Under the pieces are notes generated by a model. It saw only the letters and a list, made by a program, of their open reading frames with translations, was not told where the DNA came from and did not search any database. Made by a program: the position numbers and the translations under genes. Of a stretch of DNA of 64,000 nt, positions 56,170-64,000 are shown piece after piece (position 1 is the stretch's first letter; each line of letters begins with the position of its first letter). The DNA comes from JADLHS01 sp049840435 (GTDB taxonomy: Bacteria; Verrucomicrobiota; Verrucomicrobiia; Limisphaerales; JADLHS01): assembly GCA_049840435.1 (NCBI GenBank), contig JASGKY010000016.1, positions 1 to 64,000 of the forward strand, given 5' to 3'.

Positions 56170-56940
56170 TCAGGATTTCATGCATTCATAAAAGCGCTGG
56201 CGGGCAGGTGCAGGGAGTGTTCCCAAGTCAAGCAAAGTCAGGAAATCGATTGTCTTGAATTCGCGGTCCAAGGCGGGCGGGCCACAGATTTTCGCCCCCA
56301 AGGTCAAATAAGCCCGCAACAGTTTTGGAATTTTTACTTCTTCGACGGCTAATCGATGCACAGAGCAATCATAAGCTGCCAGAGCGCGAGTCCGAAGATG
56401 CGGTGCAACCAGATGTTTGCGGCAGAGTTCGGCGTAAGCAGAAGCCCCAATAGCCGGGTCTTGTGACGTGATGGAGCTGCACCCGACCAGATAGCGACTT
56501 CCCCGCGCCTTCGCATAATCGGCGATACCCTTCCACAACAGGCCGAGCACGAATAGATTGCGGTGTTGCTGATGCACGCAGGCGCGTCCGAGTTCAATCA
56601 ACTCAGCACGCAGAGATTCAAACGGTGCGAAATCAAACTCTTGCTCACTGTAATAGCCAAAGCGCACCGCTGCGTTGGTGCCGGTCTGCAACCGATATGT
56701 GCCGACAACTTGCCGTGTCGGCAGATGTTCCACCAATAAATGATCGCACACTGAATCGAATCGGTCCTCGTCCCGGCCCGTCGCATGGGAAATGGCCAGG
56801 CCCTCGTTGAGTTCCACATTAAACACCTGGTAGCGCAACGCCTGCGCGGCGCGGACCTCGCCGGCGTTGCACGCCAATCGAGTCACGTAATGCGCTGGCG
56901 CAGTGACCAGCAAACGCACGGATTCAATTGTCGGATTCAT
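56170..56940 (-). CDS. OlsB-like N-acyltransferase (GNAT fold)
   Basis: 256 residues with the Acetyltransf_5/hemolysin-type fold. Signatures: EVRAAQALRYQVFNVELNEG near the N-terminus, DSVCDHLLVEHLPTRQVVGT, SEQEFDFAPFESLRAELIEL then GRACVHQQHRNLFVLGLLW. These match OlsB, which adds a 3-hydroxy fatty acid to ornithine in ornithine-lipid synthesis, and related acyl-amino-acid enzymes. No partner OlsA acyltransferase is seen nearby. Cytoplasmic face of the inner membrane is expected. Confidence 0.85.
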   Translation of the reverse strand: MNPTIESVRLLVTAPAHYVTRLACNAGEVRAAQALRYQVFNVELNEGLAISHATGRDEDRFDSVCDHLLVEHLPTRQVVGTYRLQTGTNAAVRFGYYSEQEFDFAPFESLRAELIELGRACVHQQHRNLFVLGLLWKGIADYAKARGSRYLVGCSSITSQDPAIGASAYAELCRKHLVAPHLRTRALAAYDCSVHRLAVEEVKIPKLLRAYLTLGAKICGPPALDREFKTIDFLTLLDLGTLPAPARQRFYECMKS

Positions 56941-56968
56941 GCACGATCAGTGTGACACACATATAATG

Positions 56969-57511
56969 TCAGCGGGGCAGCGGTTGCGTTAATTCTTCAA
57001 GCTTGGCAGCGAACTTCTCGTAAGAGAATCGGTCAGCGTTGCTCGTGCCCAGGTAACGGAACACCTCTTTCCCCTCGCCATTCAAAAGCACCAGCGCGGG
57101 AAAATGCACCGTCTGCCCGTGGAATTTGTAGCCGTCAGGAATGTTGTAACCCTTGGCCAGGGCGGCATCGGGGTCACGGTAGATTATCACTTTCAGCGAA
57201 TCCTCGCCCAGTTTGGAAGCCCACGCTTTGATCTCCGCGTCCGTATCCGGCTTCAGGAACACATGAATCACCTGCGAATCACCGGCCGACTTCTGCACAT
57301 AGTCGTGCGTGTGCCGGATGCAATAGGGACACTCCGTCTTCAGCAGGAAATGCAACGCTACGAATTTTCCCTTGGTGGCGGCCAGGGTGAAAGTGTTCGT
57401 CCCGGTGACGCTACGAACGGTGAAGTTCTCCGGATTGGCGTGGCCGATGTTGGCGATTGCGAGCGCTACAGCCAGTGCTGTGAGCCTGAGGACGTTTAGC
57501 AATGAAGTCAT
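56969..57511 (-). CDS. Secreted thioredoxin/peroxiredoxin-like protein
   Basis: 180 residues with a signal peptide (LLNVLRLTALAVALAIANIG, then HA). The fold has GKFVALHFLLKTECPYCIRH with a CPYC motif, and the cis-Pro strand VHFPALVLLNGEGKEVFRYL. CPYC is found in glutaredoxins and some peroxiredoxin-like proteins; here it sits in a redoxin-type domain. Likely a periplasmic thiol oxidoreductase. It is the gene after the second zinc protein on the minus strand. Confidence 0.82.
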   Translation of the reverse strand: MTSLLNVLRLTALAVALAIANIGHANPENFTVRSVTGTNTFTLAATKGKFVALHFLLKTECPYCIRHTHDYVQKSAGDSQVIHVFLKPDTDAEIKAWASKLGEDSLKVIIYRDPDAALAKGYNIPDGYKFHGQTVHFPALVLLNGEGKEVFRYLGTSNADRFSYEKFAAKLEELTQPLPR

Positions 57512-57569
57512 TCTTTGTTGGTGCGTTGCTGATTTGTCGGCGGCAAACCACGAACCTTACACGAAAATT

Positions 57570-57872
57570 TCACTTTTCAGACTTCAACCGCTCCTTCATA
57601 CGTTCCTTGGCCTCTGGCCGCAGTGTTTGGGGTGGCAACATCTGGTCATGCTTCTCATGCTCATGCGTCACGGAACGCAGAAAGCCAATTTGCCGCCCGT
57701 AACGATGACACCAGCGACATAACATCAGATGAATGCGCAACCCGATACGTTTCCGCAGCGACAAGGGACGATCCATCGCCTCCGATTGCAGCCGCGTGGC
57801 CTCGCGGCAACTGGGCGAAAGCTCCGCCATCCCTCGCGCGAAGGACTTCAGCATTTTGGTCAGCCGGTTCAT
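57570..57872 (-). CDS. Second zinc anti-sigma-like protein, 100 residues
   Basis: A paralogue-like protein with CREATRLQSEAMDRPLSLRK then RIHLMLCRWCHRYGRQIGFL: the H-x3-C-x2-C pattern of a zinc anti-sigma domain plus an upstream Cys. The shared block PLSLR.R...R.H...C.WC.RY is the same as in the gene just upstream. No membrane helix is seen, so it would be soluble. It may be a second regulator of the ECF factor or of a factor elsewhere. Confidence 0.7.
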   Translation of the reverse strand: MNRLTKMLKSFARGMAELSPSCREATRLQSEAMDRPLSLRKRIGLRIHLMLCRWCHRYGRQIGFLRSVTHEHEKHDQMLPPQTLRPEAKERMKERLKSEK

Positions 57873-57940
57873 TACGTCTTAAATGATACGCCCCACGGTC
57901 GGATTCTCCCCGACAGTTGGTCGCTGCGTCGGCTCCGACC

Positions 57941-58255
57941 TTACAACGCCAGCTTCAGATTCTTTCGCACCTCGGTTTTGATGCGGCCTTTCGCGTCGGA
58001 ACTCAACCCGCGCCCCGGCAACTCACCTAATTGCATTCCCAGCTTGGGCGCGTACGTGTGCAAAAAGTTGATCTGCTCAAAATACCGCCGACACCACGCG
58101 CAGATCACGAAATGCAGCCGCATTTTCAATCGCATCCTGAGCGAAAGCGGCTGTTCCAGCGCCCGCGATGTGAGCCGCGACACCTCGGCGCACGTCGGCG
58201 TGTGATTCCAGACCCAGACCACGAACCTGGTTTTGAGCAAAACGATGAGTTTCAT
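57941..58255 (-). CDS. Zinc anti-sigma factor-like protein
   Basis: 104 residues. The zinc site is CAEVSRLTSRALEQPLSLRM then LHFVICAWCRRYFEQINFL (H-x3-C-x2-C). The ATG at 58255 overlaps the stop of the ECF sigma gene (ATGA), the classical arrangement for a sigma/anti-sigma pair. The frame extends further upstream to 58504 but that overlaps the sigma gene and is not needed. It probably holds the sigma factor inactive in the cytoplasm, with zinc or thiol state as a possible signal. Confidence 0.8.
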   Translation of the reverse strand: MKLIVLLKTRFVVWVWNHTPTCAEVSRLTSRALEQPLSLRMRLKMRLHFVICAWCRRYFEQINFLHTYAPKLGMQLGELPGRGLSSDAKGRIKTEVRKNLKLAL

Positions 58256-58905
58256 TGCGCGCCCTCCTGTTTGCCGAACCAGTTCGTCTCCAGACAACGC
58301 CGCAACGCCATGCGCGCACGATGCAACATCACCCACAGATTGTTTTCCGAGATGTTCAGCAGCGCGCAGATTTCCTTGCTCTCGATGCCATCCACTTCGC
58401 GCAGATTGAACACCGTCGCGATGTTCTTCGGCAGCTTGTTCGAGCAATCGCGATATGTCTGCCAGAACACCTCGCTGTCGAGACTCGCGCCCGGGCTGTC
58501 CCATTCCTGCGGCCCGACCTCATGAATCCAACCGTCCTTAAACGGTCCGTCGGGAATGAACCGGTCGCTCTCCTCGTCCTTGTAAAATTCCAGGTCGGTG
58601 AATGAAGTCTCACGCCCCGCCTTGCGGTAATAATCGCAAACCTTGTTCTTCAAGATGCCGACCAACCAGCTTTTCTCTGCGCTGCGACCTTGAAAGCTCT
58701 TGCCACCCTTGAGCGCCGCGAGAAAAGTTTCCTGCACGGCGTCCTCGGCCTTGACCGGATCGCGCAGGCGGGACAACGCATATTTGAACAGATAATCCCC
58801 GTGCTCATCCACCCAACGCTCCGGGGCGGAGAGCCGCGGCGAAGGCGTGGATGATGTGGGTGATTCAGACATCGGGACTGCGGCTATTTGGCTTTCAACA
58901 CTCAT
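58252..58905 (-). CDS. ECF-type RNA polymerase sigma factor
   Basis: 217 residues. Region 2 reads DYLFKYALSRLRDPVKAEDA then VQETFLAALKGGKSFQGRSA and WLVGILKNKVCDYYRK. Region 4 reads LPKNIATVFNLREVDGIESK then EICALLNISENNLWVMLHRA. An unusual stretch of about 50 residues between the two regions (SFTDLEFYKDEESDRFIPDG ... VGPQEWDSPGASLDSEVFWQ) resembles the ECF group whose linker contains a short insert. Coupled by overlap to the zinc anti-sigma gene. Confidence 0.93.
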   Translation of the reverse strand: MSVESQIAAVPMSESPTSSTPSPRLSAPERWVDEHGDYLFKYALSRLRDPVKAEDAVQETFLAALKGGKSFQGRSAEKSWLVGILKNKVCDYYRKAGRETSFTDLEFYKDEESDRFIPDGPFKDGWIHEVGPQEWDSPGASLDSEVFWQTYRDCSNKLPKNIATVFNLREVDGIESKEICALLNISENNLWVMLHRARMALRRCLETNWFGKQEGAQ

Positions 58906-58978
58906 AGTTTGCCAAGCTGGGCCGCGAAAGCGAGCGCCAGCGATTGGTAGTCCTTTGGTCGTGTGGGAAAGGAAAACC

Positions 58979-59662
58979 TTACAAACAAATCAGATCATTC
59001 TGTCTACCAAGCTGTGGCTTCTTTCGCGAACGCCGAATAAGTTTCCCTCCCACCAGAAGCGATGTTGCTGCGAGAGTATAAAAAGATGGTTCCGGGATTG
59101 GTGTTACTTCCACCTGATCCGCCACCACCAGTAAAAATGGCGCAAAAAAACTTATGTATGAGGAGCTGTTGAGAAAATCCACGTGATAACTCGTTTGGAT
59201 TCCGGAAAAGGTCAGAGATGATTCACTTGGTAAGAAGTCTACTAATGCGGGGACCAGACCTGACTGTGCATTCAATTGAGACTGCGAGCCCAAGGAAAAT
59301 TCAGTCTGGGCGCCACCAGTGGCGACCGCGTCTAGAAAGTTAACGCGGATGTTACTGATACCAAAGGTGCATTGATCAAGTCCGGCGATTACAAGTCCGG
59401 GAATGACGTAATCCAGTTCGTTCGGAATTACAGATGGATTTGTGACGATCGGGCGACCGTTCACAAAATTGAAGGTGAGATTTACAACATCTCCTGCCTC
59501 AACTGCCGTAAGCGGCACATTGTTGAACATCTGATAGATCGTGACTCCATTGTAAGCTGTCTCCAAATCTACGTCCTGTTGGATATTCAACGTCGCGGCA
59601 TCGACTGCCGGAATTAGGAGCATAAGCAAGGCAAAGACTATCTCTTGGCTTCTGGTCTTCAT
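58979..59662 (-). CDS. PEP-CTERM sorted exoprotein
   Basis: 227 residues. N-terminal signal (IVFALLMLLIPAVDAA), a beta-rich body (LNIQQDVDLETAYNGVTIYQ ... FGISNIRVNFLDAVATGGAQ), and a C-terminal PEP-CTERM signal: IPEPSFYTLAATSLLVGG then KLIRRSRKK. Such proteins are cut by exosortase and often linked to exopolysaccharide export. No exosortase gene is in the window. The few bases after the basic tail (PQLGRQNDLICL) are longer than usual. Confidence 0.85.
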   Translation of the reverse strand: MKTRSQEIVFALLMLLIPAVDAATLNIQQDVDLETAYNGVTIYQMFNNVPLTAVEAGDVVNLTFNFVNGRPIVTNPSVIPNELDYVIPGLVIAGLDQCTFGISNIRVNFLDAVATGGAQTEFSLGSQSQLNAQSGLVPALVDFLPSESSLTFSGIQTSYHVDFLNSSSYISFFAPFLLVVADQVEVTPIPEPSFYTLAATSLLVGGKLIRRSRKKPQLGRQNDLICL

Positions 59663-59862
59663 GTTCGGATCACGCGGGCTTCTTTAACTGAGTTTTCGCA
59701 TTCTACCACGTGCGATTATACCGTCAATTTTCCAAAATCCGCTAATCTTGCCAAAATTTATTGCGGCGCTCGTCGCGCCATCGAGCAATTCCTGTAAGGC
59801 CCACTTCAGTCTCCCGACCAACCAGAGCGCATTGCACTGAAATCGAATTCCATTTTGAAACC

Positions 59863-60798
59863 ATGAACACGTTGCCCGAAATCAAACTCCCGCCCGGTCG
59901 CATGACGACGCCGATGCCCGCCGAACACGAAGACCTGATGCAACAGCATCTTCGCGACGAGAATCTGCCCGAGGCGGTAATGCCGTTTTGTCCGATCAAT
60001 AAAGTGCTCAAGGGGCAGAAGGCGCTCGTCACCGGCGCGAATTCCGGCATCGGCAAAGCGGTGGCGCTGTCACTCGCGCACGCCGGCGCAGACGTGGTGG
60101 TGAATTACGTTTCGCGTCCCGAGACCGCCGAGGATGTCGTGAAGGAGGCGTCGCGTTGTGGTGCGAATGTTTACGCGCACAAGGCGAACGTCGCGAACGA
60201 AGCCGAAGTGCAGGCGATGTTCAGGAAGATGATCCAGGAGTTCGGCACGATTGACATCCTCGTCAACAACGCCGGCCTCCAGAAGGACGCGGCGATTGAT
60301 CAGATGTCGCTCGCCGACTGGCAGTTCGTCCTCGACGTGAATCTCACCGGGCAATTTCTCTGCTCTCGCGAAGCCATCCGCGAGTTCAAGCGCCGCGGCG
60401 TTCGCAAGGAGGTGAGTTGTGCTGCTGGCAAAATCGTGTGCATGAGCAGCGTTCACGAAGTCATCCCGTGGGCCGGTCATGTGAACTACGCCGCGAGCAA
60501 GGGCGGCGTGATGTTGATGATGAAGAGCATCGCGCAGGAAGTCGCGCCCCATCGCATCCGCGTGAACTCGGTCTGCCCCGGCGCGGTCCGCACGCCCATC
60601 AACATGGAAGCCTGGGGCACGCCCGAGGCGTATCGCGAGTTGATGAAGCTCATCCCCTACAAACGCATCGGCGAGCCGGACGACATCGGTCGTGCCTGTG
60701 TGTGGCTGGCGAGCGACGATTCCGATTACATCCACGGCGCGAGCATTTTCGTGGACGGCGGCATGACGTTGTATCCTGGTTTTGAGACCGGCGGCTAA
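59863..60798 (+). CDS. SDR oxidoreductase, glucose-1-dehydrogenase-like
   Basis: 311 residues. N-terminal extension (MNTLPEIKLPPGRMTTPMPA) before the Rossmann motif ALVTGANSGIGKAVALSLA. Further classical SDR motifs: LVNNAGLQKDAAID, active-site Ser (CMSSVHEV) and YAASKGG, then RVNSVCPGAVRTPINMEA. The C-terminal YIHGASIFVDGGMTLYPGF is typical of glucose 1-dehydrogenase-like enzymes. The ATG at 59863 starts the real protein. It is the first gene in a cluster with the debranching enzyme and GH63-type glucosidase. Confidence 0.9.
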   Translation: MNTLPEIKLPPGRMTTPMPAEHEDLMQQHLRDENLPEAVMPFCPINKVLKGQKALVTGANSGIGKAVALSLAHAGADVVVNYVSRPETAEDVVKEASRCGANVYAHKANVANEAEVQAMFRKMIQEFGTIDILVNNAGLQKDAAIDQMSLADWQFVLDVNLTGQFLCSREAIREFKRRGVRKEVSCAAGKIVCMSSVHEVIPWAGHVNYAASKGGVMLMMKSIAQEVAPHRIRVNSVCPGAVRTPINMEAWGTPEAYRELMKLIPYKRIGEPDDIGRACVWLASDDSDYIHGASIFVDGGMTLYPGFETGG

Positions 60799-60886
60799 AG
60801 CGAAGTGCGAGGTGAGAAGGGCGAAGTGCGGACTTCCATCTCCGGCCAGCATGAACAACCCATCTTAACCGAACCGTAACTCTCAA

Positions 60887-62920
60887 ATGAATCCGTCCCT
60901 CGACTCTCACACCTCACACCTCAGCCATGAATGGCTCGAAACCGACGGCCTCGGCGGCTTCGCTTCCGGCACGGCGACCGGCATTCGCACGCGCCGTTAT
61001 CACGCGCTGCTACTCACCGCCACCACGCCGCCCACCGGGCGACTGGTGTTGGTGAACGGATTCGACGCCTGGATCGAGACGCCCGCCGGTCGGTTCGAGC
61101 TGACCTCGCAACAATACGCGCCCGACATCATCGGTGGCACCGGCGCGCAACATATCGAGCAATTCACTTCGCGACCTTGGCCGCGCTGGGTTTTCAAATT
61201 CGAGGACGGCACGCGTATCGAACAGGAAATCCTCGTCGCGCGCGAATCGCAACTCACGCAAGTCTGCTGGCGCTTGCTTGGTCAGCGCAAAAGCGTGCGG
61301 CTCTTTGTGCGCCCGTTTCTTTCGGGTCGCGACTATCACTCCATGCACAAGGCGAATGGCGCGTTTCGTTTCGATGCTGCCGTGGATTCTGAGCGCGTCG
61401 GCTGGAATCCGTATTCCGGCGTGCCTGCTGTCGTGGCGCTCTCGAATGGCCACTATCAACACGAGCCCCATTGGTATCGCAACTTCTGCTATGCCGAAGA
61501 AGCCGCGCGCGGCCTTGATGACACGGAAGACCTCGCCGCTCCCGGCGTTTTCAACTTCGATCTGGCATCCGGCGAGGCGGTGCTGATGTTCACCACACCC
61601 GATTCACCCGCACTTTCGCGCAAACGTGATTTGTCTGCCATAAAATTTGCAGCAGCCGTTCGCGCCAATGAAGAGCTGCGCCGCGCCGAATTTCCCTCGC
61701 GTCTGCATCGCGCGGCGGACGATTACATCGTCAACGGACGCCACGGTAAAACCATCATGGCGGGCTATCCGTGGTTCACCGATTGGGGTCGCGACACCTT
61801 CATCGCGTTGCGCGGGCTTTGCCTCGCCACAGGCCGGCTCGAAGATGCTCGTGACATTTTGATCGCGTGGGCGAACAGCGTCTCCGAAGGCATGTTGCCG
61901 AATCTCTTTCCCGATTACGGCGCGAAGCCGGAATACAATTCGGTGGATGCGTCACTCTGGTATGTCATTGCCGTGCATGACCTGCTGCAAGCGGTCAACG
62001 GCAGTGCCGTGGTTTCCGCCAAGGACAAGTGCGCATTTCAAGACGCTATCCTCGCCATTCTCGACGGCTATTCCAAAGGCACGCGTTTCGGCATCCGCAT
62101 GGAAGACGACGGTCTGCTCAGTGCGGGCGAGCGCGGCGTGCAACTCACCTGGATGGATGCAAAAGTTGGCGAATGGGTCGTCACGCCGCGCGCCGGAAAG
62201 ACGGTCGAGGTTCAAGCGCTCTGGCTCAATGCACTCAAGATCGCCAGCCAGTTCGGGCCGAAATGGGAAGCGGTGTTCGAGCGCGGCTTGAAATCCTTCC
62301 GGGACAAATTCTGGAACAATGATGCTGGCTACCTCTACGACGTGATTGATGTAAACCATCGCGCTGGCGAAGTGGATGCCGCGTTTCGTCCGAATCAAAT
62401 CTTTGCCGTCGGCGGGCTGCCGTTCCCATTGCTCGATGGTGCGCAGGCGGAGCGCATCGTGTCGCTTGTGGAGGAGAAGCTTTTGACTCCGCTCGGACTG
62501 CGCTCGCTTGCTTTGGGGGAAGCCGGGTATGCCGCACACTACTCGGGCGGTGTTCTCCAACGCGACGGGGCGTATCATCAGGGCACAGTCTGGCCGTGGC
62601 TCATCGGGCCGTTCGTTGAAGCGTGGGTTCGCGTGCGCGGTAACTCAAACGAAGCCAAGCATGCTGCTCGGGAAAAATTTCTCACGCCTATCCTCGTGCA
62701 TCTCGATGCGGCTGGCCTTGGACACATTTCCGAAATCGCCGATGCCACCGCGCCGCACACGCCGCGTGGTTGTCCGTTCCAAGCGTGGTCCGTCGGTGAA
62801 GCATTGCGCTTGGATCAGGTTGTTCTCAAGGAACGCAATCAAGTCGTCCGACACAATCCCACACCAGATTCCCGGAAAGCAATTGCCACCGGACACCGAC
62901 CCGAACTGATTGCCGCCTGA
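60887..62920 (+). CDS. Glycogen debranching enzyme (GH133-type amylo-1,6-glucosidase)
   Basis: 677 residues. The N-terminal GDE_N domain starts EWLETDGLGGFASGTATGIR then TRRYHALLLTA. The C-terminal (alpha/alpha)6 barrel has IMAGYPWFTDWGRDTFIALR and GLCLATGRLEDARDILIAW, then AYHQGTVWPWLIGPFVEAWV. This matches the archaeal/bacterial amylo-alpha-1,6-glucosidase family that trims glycogen-like branches. No signal peptide; cytoplasmic. It lies 88 bp after the SDR gene. Confidence 0.92.
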   Translation: MNPSLDSHTSHLSHEWLETDGLGGFASGTATGIRTRRYHALLLTATTPPTGRLVLVNGFDAWIETPAGRFELTSQQYAPDIIGGTGAQHIEQFTSRPWPRWVFKFEDGTRIEQEILVARESQLTQVCWRLLGQRKSVRLFVRPFLSGRDYHSMHKANGAFRFDAAVDSERVGWNPYSGVPAVVALSNGHYQHEPHWYRNFCYAEEAARGLDDTEDLAAPGVFNFDLASGEAVLMFTTPDSPALSRKRDLSAIKFAAAVRANEELRRAEFPSRLHRAADDYIVNGRHGKTIMAGYPWFTDWGRDTFIALRGLCLATGRLEDARDILIAWANSVSEGMLPNLFPDYGAKPEYNSVDASLWYVIAVHDLLQAVNGSAVVSAKDKCAFQDAILAILDGYSKGTRFGIRMEDDGLLSAGERGVQLTWMDAKVGEWVVTPRAGKTVEVQALWLNALKIASQFGPKWEAVFERGLKSFRDKFWNNDAGYLYDVIDVNHRAGEVDAAFRPNQIFAVGGLPFPLLDGAQAERIVSLVEEKLLTPLGLRSLALGEAGYAAHYSGGVLQRDGAYHQGTVWPWLIGPFVEAWVRVRGNSNEAKHAAREKFLTPILVHLDAAGLGHISEIADATAPHTPRGCPFQAWSVGEALRLDQVVLKERNQVVRHNPTPDSRKAIATGHRPELIAA

Positions 62921-62935
62921 ACTGTCTCCCGTTTT

Positions 62936-63136
62936 ATGACCGCCACCAAAGTCACTTGCAGCCTTTGCCAGCACGCCATCTCCACCGACGAACTCCAAAA
63001 GCATCGCGAGAAAGAAACCAAGGAGATGATCGAATACACGCTCGGCATGATCAAGGAACGTCGTCCCGAGTGGACGAAGAACGATCCCACCTGCCAGATG
63101 TGCTGGGACCATTACCAAAGCATGTCCGCCTCCTGA
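62936..63136 (+). CDS. Small zinc-binding-type protein, 66 residues
   Basis: Two Cys pairs: CSLCQHAIS near the N-terminus and PTCQMCWDHY near the C-terminus, with a Glu/Lys-rich helix between (STDELQKHREKETKEMIEYT). It would bind one zinc. It lies between the debranching enzyme (15 bp) and the GH63-type gene (3 bp), so it is part of that operon. The function is unknown. Confidence 0.7.
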   Translation: MTATKVTCSLCQHAISTDELQKHREKETKEMIEYTLGMIKERRPEWTKNDPTCQMCWDHYQSMSAS

Positions 63137-63139
63137 ATC

Positions 63140-64000
63140 ATGGAAACCATCGCTGAAAAACAACGCCTCGCCGAAGACCAGTCCGGCAAACAGAACTGGA
63201 AACGCTTCGGTCCGTATCTTTCCGAACGGCAATGGGGCACAGTGCGCGAAGATTATTCGCCGCACGGCAACGCGTGGGAATATCTCCCGCACGAGCACGC
63301 CCGCAGCCGCGCCTATCGCTGGGGTGAGGATGGCATCGCCGGCATCAGTGACGATCAATCACGCCTTTGCCTCTCGCTCGCACTGTGGAACGGCAAAGAC
63401 CCGATTCTCAAAGAACGCTTCTTCGGCCTCACGAATTCGGAAGGCAATCACGGCGAGGATGTAAAGGAACTGTATTACTACCTCGATGCCACGCCGACAC
63501 ACAGTTACTTGAAGATGCTCTACAAGTATCCGCAGCGGGAGTTTCCCTACGCGCGATTGGTAGAGGAGAATGCCCGGCGCAAGGGTGACACGAGCCGGCC
63601 GGAATTCGAGTTGCTCGATACCGGAATCTTCGACGATGACCGTTATTGGGATGTGTTTGTCGAATACGCCAAAGTCGGGCCGGACGACATTCTAATGCGC
63701 GTGACGGTTCACAATCGCGGGTCGGAAGCAGCAACAATTCACCTGCTGCCGCAACTTTGGTTTCGCAACACCTGGTCCTGGAAGCCCGGCGCGAAGAAGC
63801 CGCAGTTATCCCGTGGCAAGAACGGTGCGATTTCGGCGAAGCATCAAAAACTCGGTGACTTCACATTGTATTGCGACGGCAATCCAGAATTGATGTTCTG
63901 CGACAATGAGACAAATGCGCGCCGCCTTTACGGCCAATCCGGCGCCGAAGGTTTCTTCAAGGATGGCTTCGACGAATACGTGGTTTGCGGCAATCAGTCG
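63140..64000 (+). CDS. GH63-type glucosidase (MGH1-like), N-terminal part, runs off the edge
   Basis: The first 287 residues of a long protein: METIAEKQRLAEDQ, then NWKRFGPYLSERQWGTVRED, HARSRAYRWGEDGIAGISDD, GLTNSEGNHGEDVKELYYYL and DATPTHSYLKMLYKYPQREF. These belong to the GH63/mannosylglycerate-hydrolase-like glucosidases of bacteria, which run to about 880-900 residues, so two thirds lies outside the window. The frame has no stop to 64000. Together with the debranching enzyme and SDR it suggests turnover of glucose-based reserves or osmolytes. Confidence 0.9.
   Translation, partial: METIAEKQRLAEDQSGKQNWKRFGPYLSERQWGTVREDYSPHGNAWEYLPHEHARSRAYRWGEDGIAGISDDQSRLCLSLALWNGKDPILKERFFGLTNSEGNHGEDVKELYYYLDATPTHSYLKMLYKYPQREFPYARLVEENARRKGDTSRPEFELLDTGIFDDDRYWDVFVEYAKVGPDDILMRVTVHNRGSEAATIHLLPQLWFRNTWSWKPGAKKPQLSRGKNGAISAKHQKLGDFTLYCDGNPELMFCDNETNARRLYGQSGAEGFFKDGFDEYVVCGNQS

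Noticed and set aside
56161..56352. 63-codon plus-strand ORF at the end of the OlsB-like gene
   Set aside because: It is antisense to the C-terminus of a conserved gene, without motif or ribosome site.

Overview
The window joins two unrelated DNAs. Positions 1 to about 3.85 kb read as a broken alphaproteobacterial (Rhizobiales-like) segment: the end of a Pit phosphate permease, a NUDIX hydrolase, metC on the minus strand, then aapJ and the start of aapQ. Every gene there is broken by several frameshifts. From about 4.1 kb to the end the DNA looks like Verrucomicrobiota (Limisphaerales/Pedosphaera-like). The evidence is an H-X9-DG pseudopilin, a DUF1080 hydrolase, a PEP-CTERM protein, giant PPC-repeat and LamG/CBM6 exoproteins, many multi-sensor kinases, and compound inverted repeats between genes. 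I infer an assembly chimera or a low-coverage contig end. Indels are dense at the left end and sparse later, and several sit in homopolymers, which suggests long-read error rather than true pseudogenes.

Layout: 4.1-12.5 kb is one giant secreted repeat protein (at least 7 lesions). 12.6-19 kb holds a NAGPA-like protein, a secreted PHP protein, an HPr/Crh-like protein, a DUF1080 hydrolase and gnd. 19.2-23.9 kb is a coupled FIST sensor / histidine kinase / hybrid kinase operon. 24-30.4 kb holds housekeeping and transport genes (cutA, GNAT, acyltransferase, MFS, alpha/beta hydrolase). 30.3-34.3 kb is a LuxR-type regulator with a multi-PAS kinase. 34.7-35.6 kb holds a cytochrome c and a 58-codon small ORF.

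37.4-52.7 kb is the most interesting part: a beta-glucan-type locus with a GH3 glucosidase, an H-X9-DG pseudopilin, a LamG/CBM6 adhesin-like protein, an SGNH-TPR membrane protein, a two-component system (sensor with OB-like repeats plus NarL-type regulator) and two divergent GH5 glycanases. Five near-identical palindromes (TCCCTC-N4-GAGGGA) lie only in the intergenic regions of this locus, upstream of nearly every transcription unit. I propose that they form a local, previously undescribed regulon, probably read by the embedded NarL-type regulator.

52.8-64 kb holds a 33-residue AURKAIP1/COX24-type ribosomal protein, a TPR lipoprotein, DUF2203, tRNA-Cys with a decayed integrase beside it, an OlsB-like acyltransferase, a thioredoxin-like protein, an ECF sigma factor with two zinc anti-sigma-like proteins, a PEP-CTERM protein, and a glucan/sugar cluster (SDR, GH133-type debranching enzyme, small CxxC protein, GH63-type glucosidase) running off the right edge.
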